A stretch of DNA of 64,000 bases from Nocardia sp. MH4 (GCF_019266065.1 NZ_LPNR01000113.1:1-64000), one strand, 5' to 3'; shown: positions 35,331 through 43,461, numbered from the stretch's first letter. Notes: a model not told the origin generated them from the letters alone. Translations and numbers: made by a program.

Positions 35331-36731
35331 GTGGCCAAGACCAAAGCAGTCTTCCGGTGCACCGCGTGCTCGCACGAGGTGTCCAAATGGGTGGGTAAGT
35401 GCCCGGATTGCGGCGCCTGGGGGACGGTGAACGAGGTGGCGGTCTCCGCGGCCGCCGCGGCGCCGGGCAGGCGGGCGATGCTGCCGAGCACGGCGGCGGC
35501 GCCACTGTCGCAGATCGACGCCAAGGTCACCCAGGCCCGCTCGACCGGGGTCAGCGAGCTGGATCGGGTGCTCGGCGGCGGTGTGGTGCCCGGGTCGGTG
35601 GTGCTGCTCTCGGGCGAACCGGGCGTCGGCAAGTCGACCCTGCTACTCGAGGTCGCGCACCGGTGGGCCGCCCAGCGCGACGAAACCTCGCTGTACGTGA
35701 CGGCCGAGGAGTCCGCCGGGCAGGTGCGGCTGCGCGCCGATCGCACCGGCGCGGTGCACGACCGGGTGTATCTCGCCGCCGAATCGGACCTGTCGATCGT
35801 GCTCGGGCACGTGGAACAGGTGCGGCCGACGCTGCTGGTGGTCGACTCGGTGCAGACGATGCTGGCGCCCGAGGTGGACGGCGTGATCGGCGGTGTCACC
35901 CAGGTCCGCGCGGTGACCGCGGCGCTGACCTCGCTGGCCAAGGCCACCGGAATCGCGGTGCTGCTGGTCGGCCACGTCACCAAGGACGGCAATGTCGCAG
36001 GCCCGCGCACGCTCGAGCATCTGGTCGACGTGGTGCTGCAATTCGAGGGCGACAAGAATTCGACGCTGCGCATGATCCGCGGCATCAAGAATCGTTTCGG
36101 CAGCGCCGACGAAGTGGGCTGTTTCGAATTGCACGAGGACGGCATCGCCTGCGTCGACGATCCGTCGGGTCTGTTCCTGCACCACCGCACCGACACCGTC
36201 CCCGGCACGGCGGTGACCGTCGCGATGGACGGTAAACGCCCGCTGGTCGCGGAGGTGCAGGGGCTGACCGTCAAGACCGAGATCCCGCAGCCACGGCGCG
36301 CGGTGAGCGGCCTGGACTACAACCGCGTCGCCATGGTGCTGGCCGTCCTGCAGAGCCGTGGGCGGGTGTTTCTCGGCAAACACGATGTCTACGCCGCCAC
36401 CGTCGGCGGCATGCGCCTGATCGAGCCGACCGCCGACCTGGCCATCGCGCTGGCCATCGCCTCCGCCGAGGCGGATATCGCGCTGCCCGCGGGCTGGGTG
36501 ATCCTCGGTGAGGTCGGGCTGGCGGGCGAGGTCCGCAAGGTCACCGGGCTGGGCCGGCGGCTCGCCGAGGCCGAGCGACTCGGTTTCACCACCGCTCTGG
36601 TGCCGCCTGGTTCGGAGAAAACCAAGACCGGTTCGATGCGTATCCACGAGGTCGGCGATCTCCGCTCGGCGCTGCGCTTGGCGCAGCTCCGCAAATCGCG
36701 CGCACCCCGGGATCCGGTCCCCGTGGAATAA
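35331..36731 (+). CDS. radA: DNA repair protein RadA
   Basis: The protein is 466 aa. The N-terminal zinc finger is FRCTACSHEVSKWVGKCPDCGAW. The RecA-like core has Walker A SGEPGVGKSTLLLEV (about residues 93-107) and the RadA-specific KNRFGS in RGIKNRFGSADEVG. The C-terminal Lon-protease-like domain includes GGMRLIEPTADLAIALAIASA. It promotes branch migration in recombination. The GTG start at 35331 opens the zinc finger. In relatives disA follows immediately; here it does not. Confidence 0.96.
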   Translation: MAKTKAVFRCTACSHEVSKWVGKCPDCGAWGTVNEVAVSAAAAAPGRRAMLPSTAAAPLSQIDAKVTQARSTGVSELDRVLGGGVVPGSVVLLSGEPGVGKSTLLLEVAHRWAAQRDETSLYVTAEESAGQVRLRADRTGAVHDRVYLAAESDLSIVLGHVEQVRPTLLVVDSVQTMLAPEVDGVIGGVTQVRAVTAALTSLAKATGIAVLLVGHVTKDGNVAGPRTLEHLVDVVLQFEGDKNSTLRMIRGIKNRFGSADEVGCFELHEDGIACVDDPSGLFLHHRTDTVPGTAVTVAMDGKRPLVAEVQGLTVKTEIPQPRRAVSGLDYNRVAMVLAVLQSRGRVFLGKHDVYAATVGGMRLIEPTADLAIALAIASAEADIALPAGWVILGEVGLAGEVRKVTGLGRRLAEAERLGFTTALVPPGSEKTKTGSMRIHEVGDLRSALRLAQLRKSRAPRDPVPVE

Positions 36732-36749
36732 CTCCGGCAAACCCGGGAT

Positions 36750-36767
36750 ATGGCCGATATCGGCCAT
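36750..36767. repeat. 18-bp perfect palindrome between radA and the next gene
   Basis: ATGGCCGATATCGGCCAT is self-complementary over 18 bases, 19 bases after the radA stop. It could form a cruciform or small hairpin, or bind a dimeric regulator. The 155-base gap holds no gene. Confidence 0.6.
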
Positions 36768-36886
36768 TCCCGTGCCAACAACCATTGACATAGTCGGTGA
36801 GCATGCGAAGCCTGCAAATCCACCCGACTTGAACATGTGACTTACAGCGCACCCGCACAATGCCGGACACGCACCGGCGCCGAGGG

Positions 36887-37567
36887 CTAGGTCGCGAGGT
36901 TGAACGGCTCGGCGGCGCTGCGCACCGCACCGAGCTGCGCCACCACCATGTAGGCGCCCGCGGGCACCTGGAGGCGATCACCGGCGCAGTTCGGCTGGGA
37001 CGTCGTCCCGAACCAGGTGCCCTTGTAGGACAGCTGCTCGCCTGCCTTGAGCGTCTTCACTTCCGGCGGTCCATCCGGGTTGCAGTCGTTGCTCGCCCAC
37101 AGACGGCGCTGCCCGTCGAGGGTGTAGACCAGGAATTGCGGGCCGGGACCGAGATCGCGCGAACACGGCGCCGAGGAGATATTGGTGATGACCGTGCCGA
37201 ACCCCGGTTGATCACCCACCCGGTACGTCGGCTGGCCGACGGTCACCTTCAGGGCCAGCGACTGATCACTGCACGGCTGTGCCGCGGGCTGATCCGCCGC
37301 GGAACTGCTCGCCGCGGCGCTGGAAGTGGCGGCGGCGCTGCTCGACGTCGCGCTGCTCGACTCGGCCGAACTGCTGGTCGACGCCGAACTGCCCGCCGCG
37401 GTGGTGGTCGACGTGGCCGCGGCGGTATCGCCGGACGAGCCACCACCGCGCGCCACCATCGTGACGAGCCAGATCACGATCGCGAGCGCGACAATGATGA
37501 CGCCGATGGCGAGTGCGCGGCGACGCCAGTAGATCTCCGGTGGCAGCGGTCCATTCGGTTCCAGCAC
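36887..37567 (-). CDS. single-span membrane protein with Ser/Ala linker (Rv3587c-like)
   Basis: The protein is 226 aa. A short cytoplasmic start MLEPNGPLPPEIYWRRRALA is followed by one membrane span (about residues 20-40), a low-complexity Ser/Ala/Thr linker (about 43-92) and an extracytoplasmic domain with four cysteines (in QPCSDQ, APCSRD, NDCNPDG and PNCAGD), likely two disulfides. The N-terminus and the place before canB match Rv3587c as I recall it. Function unknown. The GTG at 37567 is supported by the conserved N-terminus. Confidence 0.85.
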   Translation of the reverse strand: MLEPNGPLPPEIYWRRRALAIGVIIVALAIVIWLVTMVARGGGSSGDTAAATSTTTAAGSSASTSSSAESSSATSSSAAATSSAAASSSAADQPAAQPCSDQSLALKVTVGQPTYRVGDQPGFGTVITNISSAPCSRDLGPGPQFLVYTLDGQRRLWASNDCNPDGPPEVKTLKAGEQLSYKGTWFGTTSQPNCAGDRLQVPAGAYMVVAQLGAVRSAAEPFNLAT

Positions 37568-37649
37568 GCCTCAACGGTAAGCGCACCGCGCGGAGCCGCG
37601 CTCGATGACCTCGGCGTGTCGTGGGGGTGAACCGAACCGATCGCCCGGT

Positions 37650-38273
37650 TCAGACCACCTCGCCGATGTTCCCGACGACGCGACGCAGGTGCACGCGGCC
37701 GTCCTCGAGCTTGTAGGTGACGCTCGCGATCGCGCACTGACCGGTGGCGACGCGCTGGGAGATGATCATCGACCGCTGCATCAGGAGCCTGCTGGTCTCC
37801 ACGACGTGGCGGGCCTCGAATTCGTCGATCGAGGTGAGGCCCTCGCGACGGCCGACCAGGATCGACGGCGTGACGCGTTCGACCACGCTGCGGATGAATC
37901 CGCCGGGGACCTCGCCACCGTCGAGCGCGTCGATGGTGGCCTTCACGGCGCCGCAGCTGTCGTGTCCGAGGACGACGATCAGCGGCACGTCGAGCACCTC
38001 GACGCCGTACTCGATCGAGCCGAGCACCGAGCTGTCCACCACGTGACCCGCGGTCCGCACGACGAACATGTCGCCCAGCCCCTGATCGAAGATCAGTTCG
38101 GCGGCCACCCGGGAGTCACCGCAGCCGAACAGAATGGCGTGCGGATGCTGGCCGCTGACGAGCTTGGCTCGGTCGGCGGCGCCCTGGCTAGGATGCAGCA
38201 GGGTGTCGTTGACGAAGCGTTCATTGCCTTCGCGCAACGACTTCCAGGCGCTTATCGGATTGGAACCAGGCAT
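37650..38273 (-). CDS. canB: beta-class carbonic anhydrase CanB
   Basis: The protein is 207 aa, equal to the mycobacterial enzyme. Zinc ligands are in FGCGDSRVAAE (Cys, with the Asp-Arg dyad) and VLGHDSCGAVKA (His, Cys). It interconverts CO2 and bicarbonate. The ATG at 38273 (MPGSNP) aligns with the mycobacterial N-terminus; a second ATG three codons upstream is possible. It diverges from mutY across a 90-base gap. Confidence 0.95.
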   Translation of the reverse strand: MPGSNPISAWKSLREGNERFVNDTLLHPSQGAADRAKLVSGQHPHAILFGCGDSRVAAELIFDQGLGDMFVVRTAGHVVDSSVLGSIEYGVEVLDVPLIVVLGHDSCGAVKATIDALDGGEVPGGFIRSVVERVTPSILVGRREGLTSIDEFEARHVVETSRLLMQRSMIISQRVATGQCAIASVTYKLEDGRVHLRRVVGNIGEVV

Positions 38274-38363
38274 ACCGATCATTGTGCACAGGCCGAGGGT
38301 TACCAGCGAGTCCGCCGCGTTACGCGTCGGCAAAGATGGCCTGGCTGAGGCGGAACGGGAACA

Positions 38364-39242
38364 GTGAGTATCGACGCGGAAGTCTTGGTGGATTGGTTCA
38401 CCGAAACGGCACGTGACCTGCCGTGGCGCCAGCCGGAGGCAACCGCCTGGCACATCCTGATGAGCGAGATCATGCTGCAGCAGACCCCCGTGGTGCGGGT
38501 CGAGCCGATCTGGCGGGAATGGGTGGCGCGGTGGCCGGTGCCCTCGGCGATGGCCGCGTCCTCGCAGGCCGAGGTGCTGCGGGCCTGGGGCAAGCTGGGC
38601 TATCCGCGCCGGGCCCTGCGGCTGCACGAGTGCGCGCGAGTGCTGGCCGTCGAGCACGGCGACGTGGTGCCCACCGACGTCGAGGTGCTGCTGAGCCTGC
38701 CCGGTATCGGTGACTACACCGCCCGCGCGGTGGCCTGCTTCGCCTACGGTCAGCGCGTCCCGGTGGTCGACACCAATGTCCGCCGGGTGGTCGCGCGGGC
38801 CGTGCACGGGCGCGAGCCGGGCAATCCGTCCTCGCGCGATCTCGCCGAAACCGCGGCCCTGCTGCCGATCTCCGTGCCGCGCGCCGCCAAGTTCTCGGCG
38901 GCGCTGATGGAGCTGGGCGCGCTGATCTGCACCGCCCGCAACCCCGACTGCGCGAACTGCCCGCTGCCCGCGTGCGCGTGGGTCGACGCGGGCAAGCCCG
39001 CCGCCGCGGTGGCCCGCAAGGTGCAGAAGTACGAGGGCACCGATCGGCAGGCACGCGGCAGGCTGCTCGATGTCCTGCGCGACGCGTCGGGGCCGGTGGA
39101 GCGGGTTCGCCTCGACCTCGCGTGGACCCGCGACCCCGGCCAGCGGGCGCGGGCACTGGATTCGCTGCTGGTCGACGGCCTGATCGAGCAGACCGAGGAC
39201 GGCCTGTTCGCGCTGGCCGGCGAAGGCGGGGCGACGGGCTAG
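38364..39242 (+). CDS. mutY: A/G-specific adenine glycosylase MutY
   Basis: The protein is 292 aa. The catalytic Glu is in MSEIMLQQTPV, and the helix-hairpin-helix LPGIGDYTARAV is followed by the catalytic Asp in VVDTNVRRV. The 4Fe-4S cysteines are spaced C-X6-C-X2-C-X5-C in ICTARNPDCANCPLPAC. It removes A opposite 8-oxoG. The C-terminus is short, lacking most of the NUDT1-like recognition domain of E. coli MutY, as is usual in mycobacterial relatives. The stop lies within a CTAG shared with the convergent hydrolase stop. Confidence 0.95.
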   Translation: MSIDAEVLVDWFTETARDLPWRQPEATAWHILMSEIMLQQTPVVRVEPIWREWVARWPVPSAMAASSQAEVLRAWGKLGYPRRALRLHECARVLAVEHGDVVPTDVEVLLSLPGIGDYTARAVACFAYGQRVPVVDTNVRRVVARAVHGREPGNPSSRDLAETAALLPISVPRAAKFSAALMELGALICTARNPDCANCPLPACAWVDAGKPAAAVARKVQKYEGTDRQARGRLLDVLRDASGPVERVRLDLAWTRDPGQRARALDSLLVDGLIEQTEDGLFALAGEGGATG

Positions 39243-40039
39243 CCCACGACGCGGCGCAGGAAGCGGCCGACGAGGTCGCGATAGGCCTCGGGCTGTTCGT
39301 CGTGCACCAGGTGCGCGGCCCCCGCGACGACCACGTACTCCGCGTCCGGGTGGACCTCGGCCATCGTGCGCATCTGCCCCGGCGGGGTGATGGTGTGCTC
39401 GCCCTCGATCAGCAGCGTGGGAATTTCCAGCGACTTCCATTCGGTCCAGAAGTCCCTGGTCCCCCACTCCTCGGAGATGGCGCGGAAGGTGTCGACCTCG
39501 CCGTGCAGCCGATAGCCGTCGGGTCCCGAGATGAACGCGCGCAGGAAATACGTGCCCGCGACCGGCCCGAAGTAGTCGAGCACCGCCCGCTCGTCGGCGA
39601 AGGGCTGCGGCCAGGAGTGGATCAGCTCGGCCCAGTGCGCGGCGGTGCGGCCGGTGAAATCGGGGGCGATGTCCTCGACGACGAGGGCGCGGACCCGCGC
39701 GGGGTGAGTGGCGGCGAAGACCCAGCCGTGGATCGCGCCCATCGAATGCCCGACGATCACCATCGGCTCGGTGATCGCGGCCGTGAGCTCGGCGAGATCG
39801 GCGACGAACGCCTCGGTGGTGAGCTCGGCGGGTGGCGTCCGGCCGTGCCCGGCGGCGTCGACGGTGTAGAGGTGGCCGTATTCGCGCAGCCACGGCAGCT
39901 GATCGGTCCAGGTGCGCGCGCTGCCCATCAGCCCGTGCAGCAGCAGGATCGGGACGCCGGTCCCGCCTTCGTCGTACAACACCCTGCCGATTGTGCCCCA
40001 GACCGGGATGTTTCCCGCGCGGTCGTATTGTCGGCTCAT
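39239..40039 (-). CDS. alpha/beta-fold hydrolase (Rv3591c-like)
   Basis: The protein is 266 aa. The oxyanion motif is LLLHGLMGSARTW, the nucleophile elbow is VIVGHSMGAIHGW (Ser near residue 98), the acid is probably in LIEGEHT and the catalytic His is in AAHLVHDEQPEAY. The substrate is unknown. The assigned ATG (cat at 40037-40039) shares two bases with the divergent mhuD ATG and neither has a Shine-Dalgarno sequence upstream, so the real start could be somewhat downstream. The position between mutY and mhuD agrees with Rv3591c. Confidence 0.88.
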   Translation of the reverse strand: MSRQYDRAGNIPVWGTIGRVLYDEGGTGVPILLLHGLMGSARTWTDQLPWLREYGHLYTVDAAGHGRTPPAELTTEAFVADLAELTAAITEPMVIVGHSMGAIHGWVFAATHPARVRALVVEDIAPDFTGRTAAHWAELIHSWPQPFADERAVLDYFGPVAGTYFLRAFISGPDGYRLHGEVDTFRAISEEWGTRDFWTEWKSLEIPTLLIEGEHTITPPGQMRTMAEVHPDAEYVVVAGAAHLVHDEQPEAYRDLVGRFLRRVVG

Positions 40040-40361
40040 GGCTGTTGTGAAGATCAATGCGATCGAGATCCCCGAAGGTGCCGGCCCGGAGCTGGAGAAG
40101 CGGTTCGCCGCCCGCGCGCACGCGGTGGAGAACTCCCCCGGTTTCCTCGGCTTCCAGTTGCTGCGCCCGGTGGCCGGCGACAACCGGTATTTCGTGGTGA
40201 CGCAATGGGATTCGGAGGAATCCTTCGCCGCGTGGCGCGACGGTCCGGCCCGGGCCGCGCACGCGGGCAGCGGTGGCGAGGGCGAGCGCCCGAAGCCGGT
40301 CTCGACCGGTGCGTCGCTGCTCGAGTTCGAGGTCGTCCTCGACGTCCCCGCGAAGGCCTGA
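40038..40361 (+). CDS. mhuD: haem-degrading monooxygenase MhuD
   Basis: A 107-aa ABM-fold protein that closely matches mycobacterial MhuD as I recall it: VVKINAIEIPEGAGPELEKRF at the start, the Asn in HAVENSPGFLGFQLLRP (about residue 25), the proximal haem-ligand His in RAAHAGSGG, and the C-terminal TGASLLEFEVVLDV. It cleaves haem to mycobilins, releasing iron. The start is fixed by homology, so the divergent start-codon overlap with the hydrolase is real for this gene. Absence of a Shine-Dalgarno sequence suggests leaderless translation. Confidence 0.93.
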   Translation: MAVVKINAIEIPEGAGPELEKRFAARAHAVENSPGFLGFQLLRPVAGDNRYFVVTQWDSEESFAAWRDGPARAAHAGSGGEGERPKPVSTGASLLEFEVVLDVPAKA

Positions 40362-40399
40362 CATCGGCGTTTCCGCTGGACATGCGGATGCGCGTATTG

Positions 40400-40540
40400 A
40401 CGTGGGCGCCTGGCGACTGTCACAGTGCGAGGGAACATACGCGAGGGTGCGCGGTAATTCCGGTGAGAATCCGGAGCGGTCGCGCCACTGTATCCACGTA
40501 CCGGGTCCCCGGTGCCGGAGAGCCAGACACCGGCACCTTC
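40400..40540 (+). ncRNA. cobalamin riboswitch
   Basis: Conserved elements of the cobalamin aptamer occur in order: GCGAGGGAACA, GGTGAGAATCCGGAGCGGTCGCGCC ending in CACTGTA (the B12-box region and the core), and GAGCCAGACACC near the 3' side, where GGTGCCGG and CCGGCACC form a stem. The leader lies between mhuD and cbtB, and the cbtB Shine-Dalgarno GAGGAGG is about 35 bases beyond the last element. Boundaries are approximate. Binding of B12 is expected to reduce cbtBA expression. Confidence 0.9.
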
Positions 40541-40586
40541 GCACCACACTTCGACCATGGGACGCGTATCCCTGAGGAGGACCCGA

Positions 40587-40787
40587 ATGGCTATCGCGCA
40601 TTCACCCAGCCGGTCTACCGGCCTGGACACCCTGGCAACCGTGCTCGTCACGGTCGGTGTCGTTCTGCTTGCACTGCTCGCCCTGTACCTGGTCGGTTTC
40701 GATCAGGGGGCCGTCTCGCGTAGCGGGATGTTCCTGCACGAGCTGATGCACGACGGACGTCACCTGCTGGGTGTTCCGTGCCACTGA
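40587..40787 (+). CDS. cbtB: CbtB, small subunit of a cobalt transporter
   Basis: The protein is 66 aa. One membrane span (about residues 14-36) is followed by FDQGAVSR and a His-rich end HELMHDGRHLLGVPCH, the CbtB pattern thought to bind cobalt. GAGGAGG lies six bases before the ATG at 40587. It is controlled by the upstream cobalamin riboswitch. The end overlaps cbtA by ten bases. Confidence 0.92.
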   Translation: MAIAHSPSRSTGLDTLATVLVTVGVVLLALLALYLVGFDQGAVSRSGMFLHELMHDGRHLLGVPCH

Positions 40788-41566
40788 CCGGATCGCTCAA
40801 AACCCTGCTGTTACGTGGCCTGCTGGCCGGCTTGATCGCCGGCCTGCTGGCCGCGACAGTGGGCTACTTCGTCGGCGAGCCCCAGGTGGACGCCGCGATC
40901 GCCATCGAAGAAGCTGCCGCCGCCCCGGCCGATCATCCGCACGAGGCGGCCGAACCCCAGGGCCATTCGCACGGCGACGAGGAAGAACCGCTGGTCAGCC
41001 GGAACGGTCAGAAGGCGGGTCAGTTCCTCGCCCTCGGCCTGGCCGGGATGGCGTTCGGCGCGTTGTTCGCCTCGGCCGTCAACGTCGCCCGCCGGTTCAC
41101 CACGCTGTCGGGAGTCGCGTTGTCGCTGGCCTCGGCGGGATTCGCGTGGGCCGCGATCGTCGCGGTGCCGTTCTTCAAATATCCGGCCAACCCACCGGCG
41201 GTGGGCGATCCGGAGACCATCAACGACCGCACCTGGCTGTGGGTCGCCGCCGTCGTGCTCGGCCTGCTCGCCGTCGCGGCGTCGGTCGCCGCGTACGGGG
41301 CGCTGGCCGGACAGCTGGACACGCTCCGGCTGATCGCGGGCGTGCTCGCGTTCGTGCTGGTCACCACGGTCGGCTACGTGCTGCTGCCGGGCGTGAACGA
41401 GGTGGCCGACGACTTCCCCGCGACGCTGCTGTGGCGGTTCCGGGTGGCGTCGCTGGCCGAGACCACCACGCTGTGGGTCTCGCTCGGTCTGGCGTTCGCC
41501 GCGCTGACCGAATTCGCTTCGCGGCGTAGCACTCCGGTAGCAGAGCGGGTCGCTACCGCAGGGTGA
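40778..41566 (+). CDS. cbtA: CbtA, membrane subunit of a cobalt transporter
   Basis: The protein is 262 aa with about five to six membrane spans. A loop after the first span is rich in His and acidic residues (DHPHEAAEPQGHSHGDEEE, about residues 52-70), suited to metal capture. RLIAGVLAFVLVTTVGYVLLPGVNEV lies in the later part. The GTG start at 40778 overlaps cbtB. CbtA and CbtB are predicted to import cobalt for B12 synthesis and are typically riboswitch-controlled, as here. Confidence 0.9.
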   Translation: MPLTGSLKTLLLRGLLAGLIAGLLAATVGYFVGEPQVDAAIAIEEAAAAPADHPHEAAEPQGHSHGDEEEPLVSRNGQKAGQFLALGLAGMAFGALFASAVNVARRFTTLSGVALSLASAGFAWAAIVAVPFFKYPANPPAVGDPETINDRTWLWVAAVVLGLLAVAASVAAYGALAGQLDTLRLIAGVLAFVLVTTVGYVLLPGVNEVADDFPATLLWRFRVASLAETTTLWVSLGLAFAALTEFASRRSTPVAERVATAG

Positions 41567-41602
41567 TCCTCGCGGGTATCGCGTGAAGGCAGTGTCGGTG
41601 AC

Positions 41603-42061
41603 ATGACCGGCACTGCCTTTTCCGTTTCCGTTTCCGACTCCCGGCCGCGCGCGGTGAGTGTCGCGTTCGGCGGTCTCGTCACCGCGCTCGCCGCCGGCGC
41701 CGCCGAAGGACTGCTGCGCGCCGTGCGTGGCGGGGGTGAGTTCGCGGCGACCGCGTCGGGGCTGCTGCCGCGGCTGGCGATCTATCTCGTCGTCGCGGCG
41801 GTAGCGCTGTACATGGTGCACGGCAGTCGCGTCGCGCGGGCGCTGCTCACCGTCGGGATCGGCGTGGTCGGCCTGGTCTCGCTGATCATCGAGCCGCTGG
41901 CGGTCCTGCTGTCCACCGACGATTTCGGCGCGCTGTTCGCCGGGCTGTCGCCGTCGTCGGCGGTGCTGGCCGGCTGCCGTACCGTCCACGTCCTGGCGGT
42001 GGTTATCGCGATTCCAGCCATGTACACGCCGGCGGCGCACCGCTGGTTCACCCAGCGCTAG
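41603..42061 (+). CDS. membrane protein of unknown function
   Basis: The protein is 152 aa with about four hydrophobic spans: FGGLVTALAAGAAEGLL, LAIYLVVAAVALYMVHG, ALLTVGIGVVGLVSLII and VLAVVIAIPAMYT. It ends in HRWFTQR. There is no recognised family. It lies 36 bases after cbtA in the same direction and could be co-transcribed, but nothing ties it to cobalt. The gene is closed by a strong hairpin at 42077. Confidence 0.65.
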   Translation: MTGTAFSVSVSDSRPRAVSVAFGGLVTALAAGAAEGLLRAVRGGGEFAATASGLLPRLAIYLVVAAVALYMVHGSRVARALLTVGIGVVGLVSLIIEPLAVLLSTDDFGALFAGLSPSSAVLAGCRTVHVLAVVIAIPAMYTPAAHRWFTQR

Positions 42062-42076
42062 CCCGGCGGACGCGCC

Positions 42077-42111
42077 GGTGGGCGGCATCTGCGTCCCAGA
42101 TGCCGCCCACC
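42077..42111. terminator. bidirectional terminator hairpin
   Basis: GGTGGGCGGCATCTG and CAGATGCCGCCCACC form a 15-bp perfect stem with a CGTCC loop, between the convergent membrane-protein gene and osmC. Confidence 0.9.
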
Positions 42112-42118
42112 AGGGTGA

Positions 42119-42556
42119 TCAGATCAGTGCGGCGTCCAGCTCGATCTCGGCCACACCCGCCAGGGCCTTGCTGACCGGGCAGCCGTTCTTCGCGGCGGTC
42201 GCGGCGGCGGAGAAGCCCTCGGCGTCGAGACCGGCGGCGACGGCGCGCACGGTCAGCTTGATCTTGCTGATCCGGAAGCCGCCGGCCGGGTCCGGGCCCA
42301 GCGTCACATCGGCGGTGACGTCCAGGCTCTCCGGCGTGCCGCCCGCGTTGGCGATCTCGGCCGACAGCGCCATCGAGTAGCACGACGAATGCGCGGCGCC
42401 GATCAGCTCTTCCGGGCTGGTGCCATCGGCGGCGTCGGCCACGCGACGCGGGAAGGTCACGTCGAACTTGCCCACCTCGGAGCTGACCAGTTCGACCTGC
42501 CCGGAACCATCCTGCAGTCCGCCTGCCCAGAGGGTGCGTGCGCTACGAGTCGGCAT
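42119..42556 (-). CDS. osmC: OsmC-family peroxiredoxin
   Basis: The protein is 145 aa. The two catalytic cysteines are in AAHSSCYSMALS (about residue 59) and KNGCPVSKALAG (about residue 125), the OsmC spacing. ARTLWAGGLQDGSGQV fits the N-terminal strand of OsmC rather than Ohr. It reduces organic and inorganic hydroperoxides. The start has AAAGGATC upstream. Confidence 0.9.
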   Translation of the reverse strand: MPTRSARTLWAGGLQDGSGQVELVSSEVGKFDVTFPRRVADAADGTSPEELIGAAHSSCYSMALSAEIANAGGTPESLDVTADVTLGPDPAGGFRISKIKLTVRAVAAGLDAEGFSAAATAAKNGCPVSKALAGVAEIELDAALI

Positions 42557-42638
42557 GCCGATCCTTTCGATTCGTTGGGTGTTGCGTCCGATGACGAACC
42601 TACTCGGATCCCGGCTCGATCCGGCCCGGGTTCGCGCC

Positions 42639-43085
42639 TCAGGCGACGGTACCGGTGACTTCGTCGAGGCGTTCGAGCATCTCCGGCCACACCTGCTGGT
42701 GCAGGTCGCGGATAGCGGCGGTGGGGAACCCGGAGTGCCGCAGGCGCAGCCGGATACCGCGGGGCTGCTTGAGGAATTCGGCCGCGACCACGGTCTCCAC
42801 GCCGTCGGTGGCGGCGGTGACCCAGGTGAACTCGACCCGGCGGTTCTGCTCCAGCAGCAGGATGCGGCCGTAGTGCGGATTGCGCTTGTCGGCCGTGCCG
42901 GTGTCGAAGTACAGGGGTTCGTTGACGCCGGGCCGTCCGAGCACCGATCCGGGAACCGCCAGCCACAGGTCCAGGCCCTGGGTCCAGGCCGCGTAGAGCA
43001 GACTGGGCGAGGCTTTCATCACGCGCTCGACCGTGAGCTCGTGCGGTCGCGCAGACAGATCCGGGGGGCGAACTGGCTGGTCCAT
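42639..43085 (-). CDS. SRPBCC/AHSA1-domain protein
   Basis: The protein is 148 aa. It is a helix-grip fold of the AHSA1 type: LTVERVMKASPSLLYAAWTQGLDLWLAVPGSVLG, RILLLEQNRRVEFTWVT and a C-terminal helix WPEMLERLDEVTG. Such proteins bind hydrophobic ligands or assist Hsp90-type chaperones. Function unknown. It is separate from the SMR gene 55 bases upstream. Confidence 0.82.
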   Translation of the reverse strand: MDQPVRPPDLSARPHELTVERVMKASPSLLYAAWTQGLDLWLAVPGSVLGRPGVNEPLYFDTGTADKRNPHYGRILLLEQNRRVEFTWVTAATDGVETVVAAEFLKQPRGIRLRLRHSGFPTAAIRDLHQQVWPEMLERLDEVTGTVA

Positions 43086-43140
43086 CAGCCGACCTTACCG
43101 GCTCGGACCGGCCGTTCGCCGCATCGGGTGCGCGACAGCG

Positions 43141-43461
43141 TCACTCGGGATTGGTGACGCGGGCCAGCACGATCCCGCCCAGGATCAGCGCCAGCGCCAG
43201 CATCCGGCCCGCGCTGAGCGGGTCCTTGTGCACGAGGACCCCGAGGCTGATCGCGCCGAGCGCGCCGATCCCGGTGAACACCGCGTACGCGGTGCCCACG
43301 GGCAGGGTGTGCATGGCCCGCGAGAGCAGATACACCGCGAGCGATCCGAGCGCGATGCACAGCAGCGTCGGCCCCAGTTTGGTGAAGTTCTCGGTGGGTT
43401 TGATGGTCTGCGACCAGATGATCTCGACGAGGCCGGCGAGGCCGAGTACTACCCAGCTCAT
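43141..43461 (-). CDS. SMR-family efflux protein (Gdx/SugE-like)
   Basis: The protein is 106 aa with four membrane spans. The conserved Glu13 lies in GLAGLVEIIWS, and TLPVGTAYAVFTGIGALGA is closer to the guanidinium-exporter (Gdx/SugE) group than to EmrE. The start overlaps the azoreductase stop (ATGA). It is a homodimer or dual-topology transporter by family. The pairing with an azoreductase and TetR suggests a detoxification unit. No guanidine riboswitch was recognised upstream. Confidence 0.87.
   Translation of the reverse strand: MSWVVLGLAGLVEIIWSQTIKPTENFTKLGPTLLCIALGSLAVYLLSRAMHTLPVGTAYAVFTGIGALGAISLGVLVHKDPLSAGRMLALALILGGIVLARVTNPE

Noticed and set aside
39239..39242. Stop codons of mutY and the convergent hydrolase overlapping in CTAG
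   Set aside because: Unusual to look at but common in compact genomes and of no clear consequence; noted in the gene entries only.
37650..40601. Reverse frame joining canB with nearly 780 further codons upstream
   Set aside because: The upstream part runs antisense to mutY and mhuD and lacks homology; CanB begins at 38273 with the mycobacterial N-terminus.
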